Part shown: positions 18,449-27,853 of the stretch, piece after piece
How the letters are laid out: each line of letters begins with the position of its first letter
How positions within the stretch are numbered: the first letter of the stretch is position 1
NCBI RefSeq assembly: GCF_937863595.1
Contig: NZ_CALMGQ010000088.1
Location: 1 to 64,000 of the forward strand
Direction: 5' to 3'
Source: an uncultured Cytophaga sp.
Lineage (GTDB): Bacteria; Bacteroidota; Bacteroidia; Cytophagales; Cytophagaceae
Length of the DNA: 64,000 nt
The notes under the pieces: generated by a model
The model's database searches: none
What the model was told of the DNA's origin: nothing
What the model saw: the letters and a program-made list of their open reading frames with translations, nothing else
Made by a program: the position numbers and the translations under genes

Positions 18449-19909
18449 TTATTTACCTAATGTTGCCAATACTTCTTTTACAATTAATCGATCATCAAAA
18501 GCGTGTTTCACTCCTTTAATTTCTTGATATGTTTCATGACCTTTTCCCGCAATGAGAATAATATCGCCCGGGACAGCCAATGTACAAGCGAATTTTATAG
18601 CTTCTCTCCTATCTAGAACAGACAGGACTTTTTTCTTATCAACCACCCGAATTCCCTTAACCATTTGATCAATTATCTCCTGGGGTTCTTCATCTCTTGG
18701 GTTATCAGCAGTCAAAATGATATGATCACTAAATTGACATGCGATATCTGCCATGATAGGTCTTTTAGCTGAATCTCTATTTCCACCACAACCAACAACT
18801 GTAATCACTTTGTGCGATTCTTTTAACTGAGCAATTGTTTCTAATACATTCTTTAATGCATCGGGTGTATGTGCATAGTCAACAACGATGCATATTTTTG
18901 ATTCTGAAATAAATTGTTCAAAACGTCCATTCGTTGGTTCGATGGAAGACAATTGCATGAGCACTTCTTCTTTATCTTCCCCAAGTAAAACGGCAGTACC
19001 ATATACAGCCAGCAAATTGTACGCATTAAAATTACCTATCAATCGAAACCAAGCCTGAAAACCGTCGACTTCCATTTCCAAACCTTCCATACTTGTTGTA
19101 ACAAGTTTAGCTTTAAAATCGGCCATGGTTAGCAATGAATACGTATACGTTTTGGCACGTGTGTTTTGAATCATCACTCTACCACGCTTATCGTCTGCAT
19201 TAATCAATGCAAAAGAGTCATTTGGTAAACCATCAAAAAATAGTTTTTTAGCTTTGATATATTCATCAAAGGTTTTGTGATAATCTAAATGATCGTGGGT
19301 AATGTTACTAAATATAGCACCTACAAAATGCAAACCTGCAATACGTCTTTGAACAGCAGCATGTGAACTGACTTCCATAAAGCAATGTGTACAACCCGCT
19401 TCTACCATTTCAAATAATAATTTATTTATTGAAATAGCATCTGGAGTAGTATGAGTAGAGACAATTACTTTATCTTCAATTTTATTTTCGACCGTTGAAA
19501 TTAAACCTGTCTTATATGCTAGTTTTCTAAATAGCGTATACAATAAGGTTACAGTAGTCGTTTTACCATTCGTACCTGTTATACCAACCAACTTTAACTT
19601 AGTAGAAGGATTACCATAAAAATTAGCAGCAATTATCCCTAACGCTTCAGATGTATCTTTTACTTGTATAATTACACAGTCTGTATCCCCATCTAATACT
19701 GGAAGTTCTTCACAAACAATCACACCTGCACCTTTACGAATTACATCGTTCATGTATGTATGACCGTCGCTGCTTACACCCCTAACAGCTATAAACATGC
19801 ACCCAGCTTCAACCTTTCTAGAATCGAAACATATAGCAGCAACATCTGTATCCGTTCTTCCAGAAACCGATAATAAAGAGACCTTATATATTAAATCTTT
19901 TACCTGCAT
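18449..19909 (-). CDS. murE: UDP-MurNAc-tripeptide ligase (meso-DAP type)
   Basis: A 486-residue Mur ligase adding the third residue of the stem peptide. The ATP loop ITGTNGKTTTVTLL, the central motif NITHDHLDYH and YAHTPDAL are present. The specificity motif DNPRDEEP near the C terminus is the form associated with meso-diaminopimelate rather than lysine. It follows ftsI by one base and is followed by the two small helical genes instead of murF. Confidence 0.96.
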   Translation of the reverse strand: MQVKDLIYKVSLLSVSGRTDTDVAAICFDSRKVEAGCMFIAVRGVSSDGHTYMNDVIRKGAGVIVCEELPVLDGDTDCVIIQVKDTSEALGIIAANFYGNPSTKLKLVGITGTNGKTTTVTLLYTLFRKLAYKTGLISTVENKIEDKVIVSTHTTPDAISINKLLFEMVEAGCTHCFMEVSSHAAVQRRIAGLHFVGAIFSNITHDHLDYHKTFDEYIKAKKLFFDGLPNDSFALINADDKRGRVMIQNTRAKTYTYSLLTMADFKAKLVTTSMEGLEMEVDGFQAWFRLIGNFNAYNLLAVYGTAVLLGEDKEEVLMQLSSIEPTNGRFEQFISESKICIVVDYAHTPDALKNVLETIAQLKESHKVITVVGCGGNRDSAKRPIMADIACQFSDHIILTADNPRDEEPQEIIDQMVKGIRVVDKKKVLSVLDRREAIKFACTLAVPGDIILIAGKGHETYQEIKGVKHAFDDRLIVKEVLATLGK

Positions 19910-19910
19910 A

Positions 19911-22013
19911 TTAGTTTAAAACTAGGGTAATGTGATTGCCTTTATTATATCTCGTACCAGCTGTTATAGATTGAGAAACAACTCTACCTGAACCTTGATA
20001 ATTTACATGTAAGCCAATATTCTCAAGCACATATAAAGCATCTTTCAACTTCAATCCATTTACATTCGGAACAATACCAGTAACAATTTTCCGATCATAC
20101 CAGATAACTGTTTTATTTTCTAAGTGTGAAACAACCCAATCATCATTTGCATTCGAACTTTTGTGATGTGGTATTTTAAGTTCATCACATAAGTATTTCA
20201 TATCATCGAATAAGCCACCTTTTATTGCGGGATAAATACCTGGATTTTCCATTATTTTTTCCACCATTGGTTTATGCAATTCCAAATCTTGTGCAAATAT
20301 TTTATCTGCGACCTCTTTAAATACGGGTGCTGCAACATCTGAACCGTAAAGATTATATCCTTTCGGATTATCAATCACAACGATGCAACTATACTTCGGT
20401 CGATCTGCTGGAAAATATCCAACAAAAGATGTATAATAGGTACGCGTATAACTTTGTTTAACCAATCGTTGAGCGGTACCCGTTTTACCTGCAATCTTAT
20501 AATTCACATTTTTTATATTGGAAGCAGTTCCATTTTCGACAACACCTTCCAACATAATTTTTACTTTGCGGAGAGTTTCATCCGAACACATTCTGTCAAC
20601 TACAACCTCTGTTTCATAGCTGTCTAAAATATGATCCGCCACACGTGTTTGTTTTACAATCATTGGTCGAACCATTTTCCCATTATTGGCAACACCGTTG
20701 TAAAAAGACAAGGTATGTATAGGTGACATACTTAATTCATAGCCGATAGACATCCAAGGCAAAGTAGTACCACTCCACGTTTTTGATGCCGTTGATTTAA
20801 AATAAGGTTTAGCAACACCATCCATTTGAAATACAACTGGCTCTGTAAGCCCCATATTTCGGATGTATTCTAAGAATTTTTCTGGCTTAGCACCAAAGTA
20901 TTCATTTACCTTTTTAGAAATTGCAATGTTTGAAGATTTTTCAAACGCTTGTTGAAGCGTAATTTTTCCATAACCACCAGGCTTAGAATCACGCATCACA
21001 CGGTCATAAAATTCATATTCGCCATTTCCAGTATCAATGGTATCCGCTAAATTGATGTCCGTATCTTCAAACAAGGCAATTACAGAAGCCAATTTAAACG
21101 TTGAGCCTGGCTCCGTTAAGCCTTGGTTCCCCATTGCATAATTGTAATTTTCCGCATAACGTCCTTCTCCAACTTTCCCTAAATTTGCAATCGCCTTAAT
21201 TTCGCCTGTCGCAACTTCCATTAAAACAACACATCCATAATCTGCATCATGGGCAGCTAAATGGTTGCGAAGTGAAGCTTCGGCTACATCTTGAATATTG
21301 ATGTCGATCGTTGTCACAATATCAATACCATCAACGGGCATTATTTCATTTTCGTCATGCACTGGTTTCCAATTTCCGCCAGACATTTTTCTAAATAACG
21401 CTTTTCCATTCTTTCCAGCAAGCTCCTTGTTGAAACTGTATTCCAAACCAGCACCATTATTTTCTTCATTTACAAAACCAACTGTACGTTGTGCTAAAAA
21501 AGAAAACGGCATAAAACGTTTATCTACTTTTTCAAACACAATCCCACCCCTAGATCTTCCTTCCGAAAAAATAGGCCATTCAGACATCAGTTTTTTATCT
21601 TGATAATTAATTAGTTTATGATTTAGAATGATGTACCGTTTATTTCCTCTACGTGCATCGTTGATTTTTCTTTTATATTCAGATGCTGTTTTATCTTTAT
21701 AATAATTTTGAAGATTAATAGCCAATTTATCTATGCCTTTTCTATAAGTATCGTTATCCGCAATTGTTGGATCGATACATACTCTATAAAAAGGTAAAGA
21801 CGTAGCAAGTAAACTTCCATCTGCTGAAAAAATATTGCCACGTGTTGGCTTTACATCTTTAAAGTCCAACAAATTTTCTTCGTGTAGTTTGGCCCATCTT
21901 TCGCTTTTTAGAAATTGAATACTTACTATTTTATATCCAATGGCAAAAGAAAATAACAGTATTACCAAAAAGGCAATACGAATACGAAGGACGATGGATT
22001 TTTTAATATTCAC
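19911..22013 (-). CDS. ftsI: Septal transpeptidase FtsI (PBP3) with PASTA domain
   Basis: A 700-residue class B penicillin-binding protein that cross-links septal peptidoglycan with FtsW. N-terminal TM segment at about residues 8-28, dimerisation domain, then the transpeptidase with catalytic S304 in STFK, SSN at 360-362 and KTGT at 510-513. The last 60 or so residues (VPNVNGLKLKDALYVLENIG to the end) form one PASTA domain, which proteobacterial FtsI lacks but Bacteroidetes proteins often have. Its start overlaps ftsL by 11 nt. Confidence 0.95.
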   Translation of the reverse strand: MNIKKSIVLRIRIAFLVILLFSFAIGYKIVSIQFLKSERWAKLHEENLLDFKDVKPTRGNIFSADGSLLATSLPFYRVCIDPTIADNDTYRKGIDKLAINLQNYYKDKTASEYKRKINDARRGNKRYIILNHKLINYQDKKLMSEWPIFSEGRSRGGIVFEKVDKRFMPFSFLAQRTVGFVNEENNGAGLEYSFNKELAGKNGKALFRKMSGGNWKPVHDENEIMPVDGIDIVTTIDINIQDVAEASLRNHLAAHDADYGCVVLMEVATGEIKAIANLGKVGEGRYAENYNYAMGNQGLTEPGSTFKLASVIALFEDTDINLADTIDTGNGEYEFYDRVMRDSKPGGYGKITLQQAFEKSSNIAISKKVNEYFGAKPEKFLEYIRNMGLTEPVVFQMDGVAKPYFKSTASKTWSGTTLPWMSIGYELSMSPIHTLSFYNGVANNGKMVRPMIVKQTRVADHILDSYETEVVVDRMCSDETLRKVKIMLEGVVENGTASNIKNVNYKIAGKTGTAQRLVKQSYTRTYYTSFVGYFPADRPKYSCIVVIDNPKGYNLYGSDVAAPVFKEVADKIFAQDLELHKPMVEKIMENPGIYPAIKGGLFDDMKYLCDELKIPHHKSSNANDDWVVSHLENKTVIWYDRKIVTGIVPNVNGLKLKDALYVLENIGLHVNYQGSGRVVSQSITAGTRYNKGNHITLVLN

Positions 22014-22404
22014 GTTGCTTCTCTGTTATTTTTGTAGGTGGCACAGTACTTTCTGTTAGTCCAAGACTTTGAACTTGTTTTGCTACTTCAGATTGTTTGC
22101 TTTTAAACATCAAGTCTGCTTTCAGTGTAGTAAAATCAGCTCTTAAATCATTTACTTCTGAATTTAATCTACTCGTTTTACGAACAAGTTTATCTGCATA
22201 ATGTGCATTCGCTATATACAACATCATCATAAAAGCAAAAAACAATACCTTCGGCACATATTGAACAGGCAAGCCTTCATTGAATATATTCCCGATTGGT
22301 ATGTATTTATCTACAATAGAAAACATTCCTTTACCAGTAGCTTTAGTGCTCTTGGTAATAGGTTCTTCAACCTGTGGAGTAGCTCTTACTGTATTTTTTG
22401 CCAT
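22003..22404 (-). CDS. ftsL: FtsL-like division protein
   Basis: 133 residues with a Thr-rich basic cytoplasmic N terminus, one TM segment (KVLFFAFMMMLYIANAHYA, about residues 52-70), and a short periplasmic coiled coil (LVRKTSRLNSEVNDLRADFTTLKADLMF). This is the FtsL/DivIC topology. Sequence identity to known FtsL is low, so position between rsmH and ftsI is a main argument. It would form the FtsQ-FtsL-FtsB-type complex regulating FtsWI. Confidence 0.82.
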   Translation of the reverse strand: MAKNTVRATPQVEEPITKSTKATGKGMFSIVDKYIPIGNIFNEGLPVQYVPKVLFFAFMMMLYIANAHYADKLVRKTSRLNSEVNDLRADFTTLKADLMFKSKQSEVAKQVQSLGLTESTVPPTKITEKQREY

Positions 22405-22411
22405 ATTGAAA

Positions 22412-23308
22412 TTAAACTCTTTCTGCTATTCTTAAGCGTGCACTTCTAGCACGGTTGTTACGTTCTTTTTCTTCATCATTTGGATCAATAGCTTTACAAA
22501 CTGCGTTAAATGGTTTGTTGGTATTGCCATACAAATCCTTATCTGCATCTCCATGAAATTTGCCTTGTTGAACAAAATTTTTCACTAAGCGATCTTCCAG
22601 AGAATGGTAACTGATTATGGATAGTCTTCCGCCAGGTTTCAACACCTGCTGACTTTGTTCTAATAAATCTTTAAGTGCTTCAAGTTCTTCGTTTACTTCA
22701 ATTCGAAGTGCTTGAAATACTTGTGCATAATATTTACTTTCTTTTCCTCTGGGTGCATATTTAGAAAGTACTTCAATAAGTTCTGAGGTGCGATTAATAG
22801 TCTTGTTGATACGTTCTTTAACCAACGCTTGTGCTAAGGTTTTAGCATTACGAACTTCGCCATACATACCAAGAATGCTATGCAAACCATGTTCAGAGTA
22901 TTTATTTATAATATCTGCAGCGGTTTTTTCAATGGCACGATCCATGCGCATGTCTAATGGCGCATCATACCGAATGGAGAAACCACGCTCTGGAGTATCA
23001 ATTTGATGGGATGAAATTCCTAAATCACCCAATAAACCATCCACTTTATCTACCCCATTTAAGCGTAGGTATTTTTTTATGTATCTAAAGTTTGCGGGAA
23101 TAAGAGTAAAATTGGGACCAATTAAATCTTTAGCATTATCAACTGCATCTGCATCTTGATCGAAGGCATATAATTTACCACCTTTTAGATGTTTCAATAT
23201 TTCACGGCTATGGCCACCGCCACCAAATGTAACATCGACGTAGATACCCTCCGGATTAATAGCTAAGCCTTCAACACTTTCTTTTAATAAAACCGGAACG
23301 TGATACAT
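22412..23308 (-). CDS. rsmH: 16S rRNA (cytosine-1402-N4)-methyltransferase
   Basis: A 298-residue SAM-dependent methyltransferase modifying C1402 in the decoding centre of 16S rRNA. The SAM-binding motif VDVTFGGGGHSREIL (around 24-38) and the internal GDLGISSHQID and GGRLSIISYHSLEDR blocks are diagnostic of RsmH (MraW). It begins 6 nt after mraZ. Confidence 0.96.
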   Translation of the reverse strand: MYHVPVLLKESVEGLAINPEGIYVDVTFGGGGHSREILKHLKGGKLYAFDQDADAVDNAKDLIGPNFTLIPANFRYIKKYLRLNGVDKVDGLLGDLGISSHQIDTPERGFSIRYDAPLDMRMDRAIEKTAADIINKYSEHGLHSILGMYGEVRNAKTLAQALVKERINKTINRTSELIEVLSKYAPRGKESKYYAQVFQALRIEVNEELEALKDLLEQSQQVLKPGGRLSIISYHSLEDRLVKNFVQQGKFHGDADKDLYGNTNKPFNAVCKAIDPNDEEKERNNRARSARLRIAERV

Positions 23309-23314
23309 AAGTCT

Positions 23315-23770
23315 TTATTCGTTTTTTGTTGGTGCTAAATATTTCTCTGCTAATTGTGCTAATTCGGATGGGTCTTGAATCAAATACTTTTGATATAACT
23401 CCGGAGACCATATCTCCACTCTATTACCCATTCCTACTACTGTAATCTCTTTCTCAATCTGTGCATGCAGTACAAGCATCTTAGGAATCAGTAATCGGCC
23501 ATTTGCATCCAGTTCTATTTCATTGATTCCTCTAAAGAAATTCCGTTGAAATATTCTATACTCTTCACTGAATTCATTTAGACCAGCCACTTTGGAATAG
23601 ATTTTTTTGAACTCCGTTTGCGAATACAAAACAATACAAGATTCAAACCCTCTGGAAAGCACGATATTTCCGGCATCGATTTCGGGTAAATTTGACTTAA
23701 TACGAGCAGGCAGGACCATTCGGCCCTTCGCATCTACTGTACAGTCATATTCCCCTGAAAAGAATCCCAT
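23315..23770 (-). CDS. mraZ: Transcriptional regulator MraZ
   Basis: 151 residues with two AbrB-like swapped-hairpin half-domains: DAKGRMVLPARIK (around 13-25) and DANGRLLIPKML (around 87-98). MraZ proteins form ring oligomers that bind spaced direct repeats upstream of their own operon. Here three such boxes lie 61-85 nt before the start codon, overlapping the -33 element, so autoregulation of the whole dcw cluster is likely. It is the first gene of the cluster. Confidence 0.95.
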   Translation of the reverse strand: MGFFSGEYDCTVDAKGRMVLPARIKSNLPEIDAGNIVLSRGFESCIVLYSQTEFKKIYSKVAGLNEFSEEYRIFQRNFFRGINEIELDANGRLLIPKMLVLHAQIEKEITVVGMGNRVEIWSPELYQKYLIQDPSELAQLAEKYLAPTKNE

Positions 23771-23801
23771 ATATTTTACACTGATTTACAATTGGTTAAT
23801 T

Positions 23802-23831
23802 CAAATTTAATAAAGAAAAAGCAAAATCCAA
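23802..23831 (-). promoter_or_regulatory. Promoter of the dcw cluster (mraZ)
   Basis: Read on the minus strand: TTG (23831-23829), 19 nt, then TAAATTTG (23809-23802). This is an exact match to the Bacteroidetes housekeeping pattern TTG-N19-TAnnTTTG. The expected transcript start is near 23795, giving a leader of about 25 nt before the mraZ ATG at 23770. Confidence 0.6.
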
Positions 23832-23855
23832 CCACTATGACCCACTTTAACCCAC
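23831..23855 (-). promoter_or_regulatory. MraZ operator: three boxes at 10-nt spacing
   Basis: On the minus strand the sequence is GTGGG-N5-GTGGG-N5-GTGGT, that is three direct repeats with exact 10-nt periodicity (boxes at 23851-23855, 23841-23845 and 23831-23835). MraZ of E. coli is known to bind TGGGN repeats separated by 5 nt. The last box shares base 23831 with the -33 TTG, so MraZ binding would affect polymerase access. Confidence 0.7.
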
Positions 23856-24295
23856 ATATATAGCAATTTAAACCATTTTGTGGAAAAATAAACACATTGC
23901 TAACATTTATTTGAAGGTTACCCATATCTTATTCACCGTTTAAAAATTCAAAGAATAGAATTGTCCACTTTTCAGACGAAAATTTTATTTTAAACACAAG
24001 TCCGAAAATTGTCGATTTCATAAAAGGCGTGATACTAAAGGTGTAGAGAGGCTACAAAATTTCAGTTATAGAAATATTACAATATCCACATTCTAAAAAT
24101 AAATGTATATAAACTAAAACTATTCCTACAAATACCATGGACATTGAAGTTCAAGTGTCTGAAGGAAAATAAATATACTAAAAGGTATAAAAATGGAATT
24201 GTACTTTAGCACGCTATTGCACTAGTAACGTAGGGTTCAGGGAATGTTAATTCCAATAAAGTTATCAACAAATGGATAAGTTATTGCTGAAGCGC

Positions 24296-24325
24296 TTGCG
24301 GGGTAAGGGTTTTCCTATAATTTCG
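24296..24325 (+). promoter_or_regulatory. Possible promoter of the HU gene
   Basis: TTG (24296-24298), 19 nt, then TAATTTCG (24318-24325), one mismatch from TAnnTTTG. The predicted transcript start is about 30 nt before the HU ATG at 24364. Confidence 0.35.
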
Positions 24326-24363
24326 TATTACAATTATAACTTTTACAAACAAAACAACACATT

Positions 24364-24636
24364 ATGAACAAGGCAGAATTAATCGAAGCAATTGCAGGTG
24401 AATCAGGTTTAACTAAAGCAGATTCAAAAAGAGCTTTAGACGCATTTTTGAATGCAACTGGAAAAGCGCTTAAAAAAGGTGAATCAGTTGTATTGATCGG
24501 ATTTGGTAGCTTTAAAACTGCTATGCGTGCTGCTCGTAACGGTAGAAACCCGCAAACTGGCAAAGTGATTAAAATCAAAGCTAAAAAAGTAGTTAAATTC
24601 AAAGCTGGTACTGAACTTACTAAAAAAGTTAAGTAA
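24364..24636 (+). CDS. hup: HU-family DNA-binding protein
   Basis: A 90-residue nucleoid protein of the HU/IHF family. The start MNKAELIEAIAGESGLTKADS and the signature GFGSF(K)xxxRAARNGRNPQTG (DNA-embracing beta arm with the intercalating proline) are typical of HU. Monocistronic, closed by a strong terminator at 24659-24691. Confidence 0.95.
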   Translation: MNKAELIEAIAGESGLTKADSKRALDAFLNATGKALKKGESVVLIGFGSFKTAMRAARNGRNPQTGKVIKIKAKKVVKFKAGTELTKKVK

Positions 24637-24658
24637 TTAACCACACTAATTTTTTGAT

Positions 24659-24691
24659 AAAAAAACCCATTCTTATCGATTGGGTTTTTTT
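24659..24691 (+). terminator. Intrinsic terminator after the HU gene
   Basis: Arms 24659-24669 (A7 then CCCA) and 24681-24691 (TGGG then T7) with an 11-nt loop. A GC core followed by seven T residues. Confidence 0.85.
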
Positions 24692-24864
24692 ATGCCTTAA
24701 TTTTTAATCTGCTATTTTATCAAAAAAAGCAGATTTCCAATAGATTTCGATCCTCTATATGCAGTTAGATTAATTTAACTCACTAATACACTGACAACTA
24801 ATAAACATTTGTTTAATGTACTATTTAATTGGCTCTTTTGTTTCAGAACTAATTAAACTTTTAA

Positions 24865-24872
24865 TAACTTTG
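24865..24872 (+). promoter_or_regulatory. -7 element upstream of the efflux operon
   Basis: TAACTTTG, an exact TAnnTTTG. The nearest TTG (24838-24840) is 24 nt away, slightly too far, so the match is partial. Transcription would begin near 24879, downstream of the ATG at 24875, which argues for the next ATG at 24896 as the true start of the regulator. Confidence 0.4.
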
Positions 24873-24895
24873 TAATGAATCAAAATCCATTGATC

Positions 24896-25369
24896 ATGAC
24901 AGAAGAAATAGTATCAGAAAAGCAAAGAGGCCTTATTGAAAGATTGGGTGTATTTTATGAACAGGAAGGTTTTCACCCTGCTGGCGCTCGTGTACTTGCC
25001 TTGTTATTGATTGCCGATAGAAATGAATTAACATTCGATGAAATAAAAGATACACTAGCAATAAGTAAAAGTGCAACGAGTACTGCAATCAATTTACTGA
25101 TTACAACAAAACGGGTAGAGTATTTAACAAACCCTGGAGAGCGTAAACGATACTTTAGAGCTACTATTTCGAATTGGAAAATGCATATGAAAGAAAAACT
25201 TGAAGGATTTACAACCATTAACACCCTTATGGATGAGATAATCAATCAACGTCCTGCTGCGACTAAAGAGCTCAACGATAGTTTAAAAGAATTGAACAGT
25301 TTTATGCTCTACTTTCAAAAAGAAATTCCGCATTTAATTGAACGGTGGAAAGAATCTAAAAAAAAATAA
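24896..25369 (+). CDS. GbsR/MarR-type transcriptional regulator
   Basis: 157 residues with a winged-helix domain: VLALLLIADRNELTFDEIKDTLAISKSATSTAINLLITTKRVEYL contains the recognition helix region, followed by a wing (NPGERKRYFRA) and a C-terminal helical part. It looks like the GbsR branch of the MarR superfamily. It is the first gene before tolC, hlyD and acrB homologues, 60 nt ahead of them, and probably controls that efflux operon. ATG 24896 is preferred; ATG 24875 would add 7 residues. Confidence 0.85.
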   Translation: MTEEIVSEKQRGLIERLGVFYEQEGFHPAGARVLALLLIADRNELTFDEIKDTLAISKSATSTAINLLITTKRVEYLTNPGERKRYFRATISNWKMHMKEKLEGFTTINTLMDEIINQRPAATKELNDSLKELNSFMLYFQKEIPHLIERWKESKKK

Positions 25370-25429
25370 TATAGAACTACAATATAATTATACAACAAAC
25401 GACTTAAAGCCAACTCCTTTTAACAAACA

Positions 25430-26761
25430 ATGTATATGAGAATACCTCTCCTAGCCTTCCTAGTCTTGCTCTCAACTGCACAGGCAATGGCACAACAAAA
25501 ATATACGCTAAAACAGTGTATAGATTATAGTTTACAAAATCATCTTAGCAATCAGGTTTACAAAAACAACTCTGAAATTGCAAAGCAACAAGGTAGAGAA
25601 GCAATTGCGGGATATTTACCCCAAGTAAACTTAAACACGAATATGGATGATAACCTAAAATTGGCAACATCAATAATTCCTGCAGGACCATTTGGACCTG
25701 AACCACAAAAGTTTCAAATGGGACAAAAATATGTAACCGGTACTACAGCTCAATTGGATCAAGTCATTTATGACCAATCTATGATTTATGGTATCAAAGC
25801 AAACCAACCTAACAAAGAACTGGCAGTATTAAATGAAAAACAAAATCAAGAAACATTAATTTACAATACTACGGCAGCCTATATTGAAACAGTGATCTAT
25901 GCTGAAAAAATTCGTATCCTTTCGAACAATGAAACGAAATATAAAGAATTATTAAACATAAAAAAGTTGCAATACGAAAAAGGTACCGCTACACAAATAG
26001 ATTATAACCGCATTCTTGTTACCTATAAAAATATTGTTGCTGAGAAAACACTGGCTGAAACAAATAGAGAGTTAGGATTAAATAAGCTTAAAGATGCTAT
26101 GGGTATGACATTAGAAGAGTCATTTACAATTATCGATTCATTGGATTATGGACGTTTAATACCAGATTCAGATATCAATCAGTTTGATGTATCACAATTA
26201 TTTACATATAAAATCAATACGCAAAAAATACGTTTACAAGAGATTGATGTAAAACGCAAAAAAGCTGCATTCATGCCAACACTAACGGGATATGCACGAT
26301 ATGGTGCACAATCGTATAGCCAAACAAGCAGCACGCTTTTTCAAACATGGTTTGATTATTCTGCGATTGGTGTAAAACTAAGTATTCCAGTATTTAGTGG
26401 GTTTAGAAAAGAAAGTCAATTAAAACAAAGTCAATTGAATTTATTAAATCTTCAAAAGAACTTTATGATTACAAATAACACCTTAAGATTGCAAGCATTG
26501 AATGCGAACACGCAATTGAAGAAATCATACAACGATGTTACAAATAATAAAGAAAATTTAACTCTCGCTCAAGAAGTTTTCGATATAACAAACCTTCAAT
26601 ATCAAAAAGGTACCGGCACCCTAACAGAGCTTCTTAACTCAGAGTATTCGTTGAAAGAAGCGCAAAACAACTACATAACATCCATGTTGAATTTATTATC
26701 TTCAACACTTAACAATGAAAAAGCGAATGGCACTTTAATTCCTTTTGCAACTAAATTATAA
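25430..26761 (+). CDS. TolC-family outer membrane efflux protein
   Basis: 443 residues. Sec signal peptide MRIPLLAFLVLLSTAQAMAQ (using the second ATG at 25436), then the duplicated helical-barrel architecture of OEP proteins, with KYTLKQCIDYSLQNH at the start and long coiled-coil helices. The C-terminal repeat LTLAQEVFDITNLQYQKGTGTLTELLNSEYSL mirrors the first-half segment LLNIKKLQYEKGTATQIDYNRILV. It forms the outer-membrane channel for the HlyD and AcrB proteins encoded next. Confidence 0.92.
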   Translation: MYMRIPLLAFLVLLSTAQAMAQQKYTLKQCIDYSLQNHLSNQVYKNNSEIAKQQGREAIAGYLPQVNLNTNMDDNLKLATSIIPAGPFGPEPQKFQMGQKYVTGTTAQLDQVIYDQSMIYGIKANQPNKELAVLNEKQNQETLIYNTTAAYIETVIYAEKIRILSNNETKYKELLNIKKLQYEKGTATQIDYNRILVTYKNIVAEKTLAETNRELGLNKLKDAMGMTLEESFTIIDSLDYGRLIPDSDINQFDVSQLFTYKINTQKIRLQEIDVKRKKAAFMPTLTGYARYGAQSYSQTSSTLFQTWFDYSAIGVKLSIPVFSGFRKESQLKQSQLNLLNLQKNFMITNNTLRLQALNANTQLKKSYNDVTNNKENLTLAQEVFDITNLQYQKGTGTLTELLNSEYSLKEAQNNYITSMLNLLSSTLNNEKANGTLIPFATKL

Positions 26762-26783
26762 AAACCCTTTCCAGAACAGTCAT

Positions 26784-27845
26784 ATGAAGAAGATTTTAAT
26801 TATTGGCGGTATTGTGGCATTGATAGCCGTAATCGCATTACGTTTGATTAGCAATAAAAAAACAATCAATGAAAATAAGCAAGTTGTTGATCGTTCTAAA
26901 ATCCCAGTTTCGGTAACCATTGCATCTGTTGAAGAAAAACCTGTCAATAGTTCATTTCAATTACCGGCAACATTAAATCCGTTTGAAGAATCAATAATCA
27001 CTGTTACTGTTTCGGGAAAAATCACTCAACTCAGTATTGATAATGGTTCAAGGGTACACAAAGGTCAACTTATTGGATCTATAGATACAGATTTGAAAAA
27101 ATTAAATCTAGAGGCTATTGAATTATCAGAATCAAAATTAAAAAGTGATTACGAACGAACAAAAGAATTGTTTCAAGGAAAAGCTGCAACAGAAACAAAT
27201 GTAATTGATGCAAAATATGCGTATGACAACAAACATATTGAAGCAAATCAAATTCGCAAACAAATTTCAGATGGCAATATTATCGCTCCATTTAATGGAA
27301 TTATATCAAATAAAAATTTGAATATAGGTGAATTTGCAAATGTAGGAACAGCCATTGCTTCTATTGTAAATATTGAACAATTAAAAGCACAGGTATATGT
27401 GAATGAAAAAGATGCATATCGTTTAGTTCTTGGTCAAGCTGCTTTCATAACTTCTGAAGTATACCCTGGTGTAGAATTTAAAGGAAAAATTTCTTTTATA
27501 AGTCCAAAGGGAGATGCAAGTCATAATTACTTAATTGAAGTGACCTTACAAAATTCAGGGAAAAATACGTTAAAGGCTGGTACATACGCGTTAGTTGAAT
27601 TCAGATCTGAGACTATTCGTAATGTGTTACAAATACCTAAAAATGCGTTAGCAGAAGGGTTGAAAAATCCATATGTATACGTGGTAGAAGGTACAAAAGC
27701 AAAAATGAAAAAAATTACAATTGGTCGTGAATTGGGAGAAAACATTGAAGTCGTAAACGGACTTACTGTTGGAGAACAAATCATTATTAGCGGTCAAATT
27801 AATTTATTTGATGGAAGTAACATTCAGGTTGTCACTAGTAAATAA
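26784..27845 (+). CDS. RND efflux periplasmic adaptor subunit (HlyD/AcrA family)
   Basis: 353 residues with an N-terminal TM anchor (ILIIGGIVALIAVIALRLI). The lipoyl half-motifs flank a short helical hairpin: GKITQLSIDNGSRVHKGQLIGSID and GNIIAPFNGIISNKNLNIGEFANVG. Beta-barrel and membrane-proximal domains follow. It bridges the RND pump to TolC. ATG 26784 was chosen; the frame is open upstream only from a TTG inside tolC. It lies 22 nt after tolC and 8 nt before acrB. Confidence 0.92.
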   Translation: MKKILIIGGIVALIAVIALRLISNKKTINENKQVVDRSKIPVSVTIASVEEKPVNSSFQLPATLNPFEESIITVTVSGKITQLSIDNGSRVHKGQLIGSIDTDLKKLNLEAIELSESKLKSDYERTKELFQGKAATETNVIDAKYAYDNKHIEANQIRKQISDGNIIAPFNGIISNKNLNIGEFANVGTAIASIVNIEQLKAQVYVNEKDAYRLVLGQAAFITSEVYPGVEFKGKISFISPKGDASHNYLIEVTLQNSGKNTLKAGTYALVEFRSETIRNVLQIPKNALAEGLKNPYVYVVEGTKAKMKKITIGRELGENIEVVNGLTVGEQIIISGQINLFDGSNIQVVTSK

Positions 27846-27853
27846 GTAAAGGT

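Larger units (their letters stand above)
23771..24363. other. Long intergenic control region between mraZ and the HU gene
   Basis: 593 bp without a credible gene. The mraZ side holds the promoter and the MraZ boxes; the HU side holds a possible promoter. Between them are scattered DnaA-box-like 9-mers: TTTTCCACA on the minus strand (23880-23888), TTATTCACC (about 23929-23937) and TTATCAACA near 24262. Nothing else is recognised. Divergent transcription starts here in both directions. Confidence 0.6.

Noticed and set aside
24121-24190. Very short frame (11 codons) in the mraZ-HU spacer as a possible leader peptide
   Set aside because: Too short, no ribosome-binding context, and not placed near either start codon.
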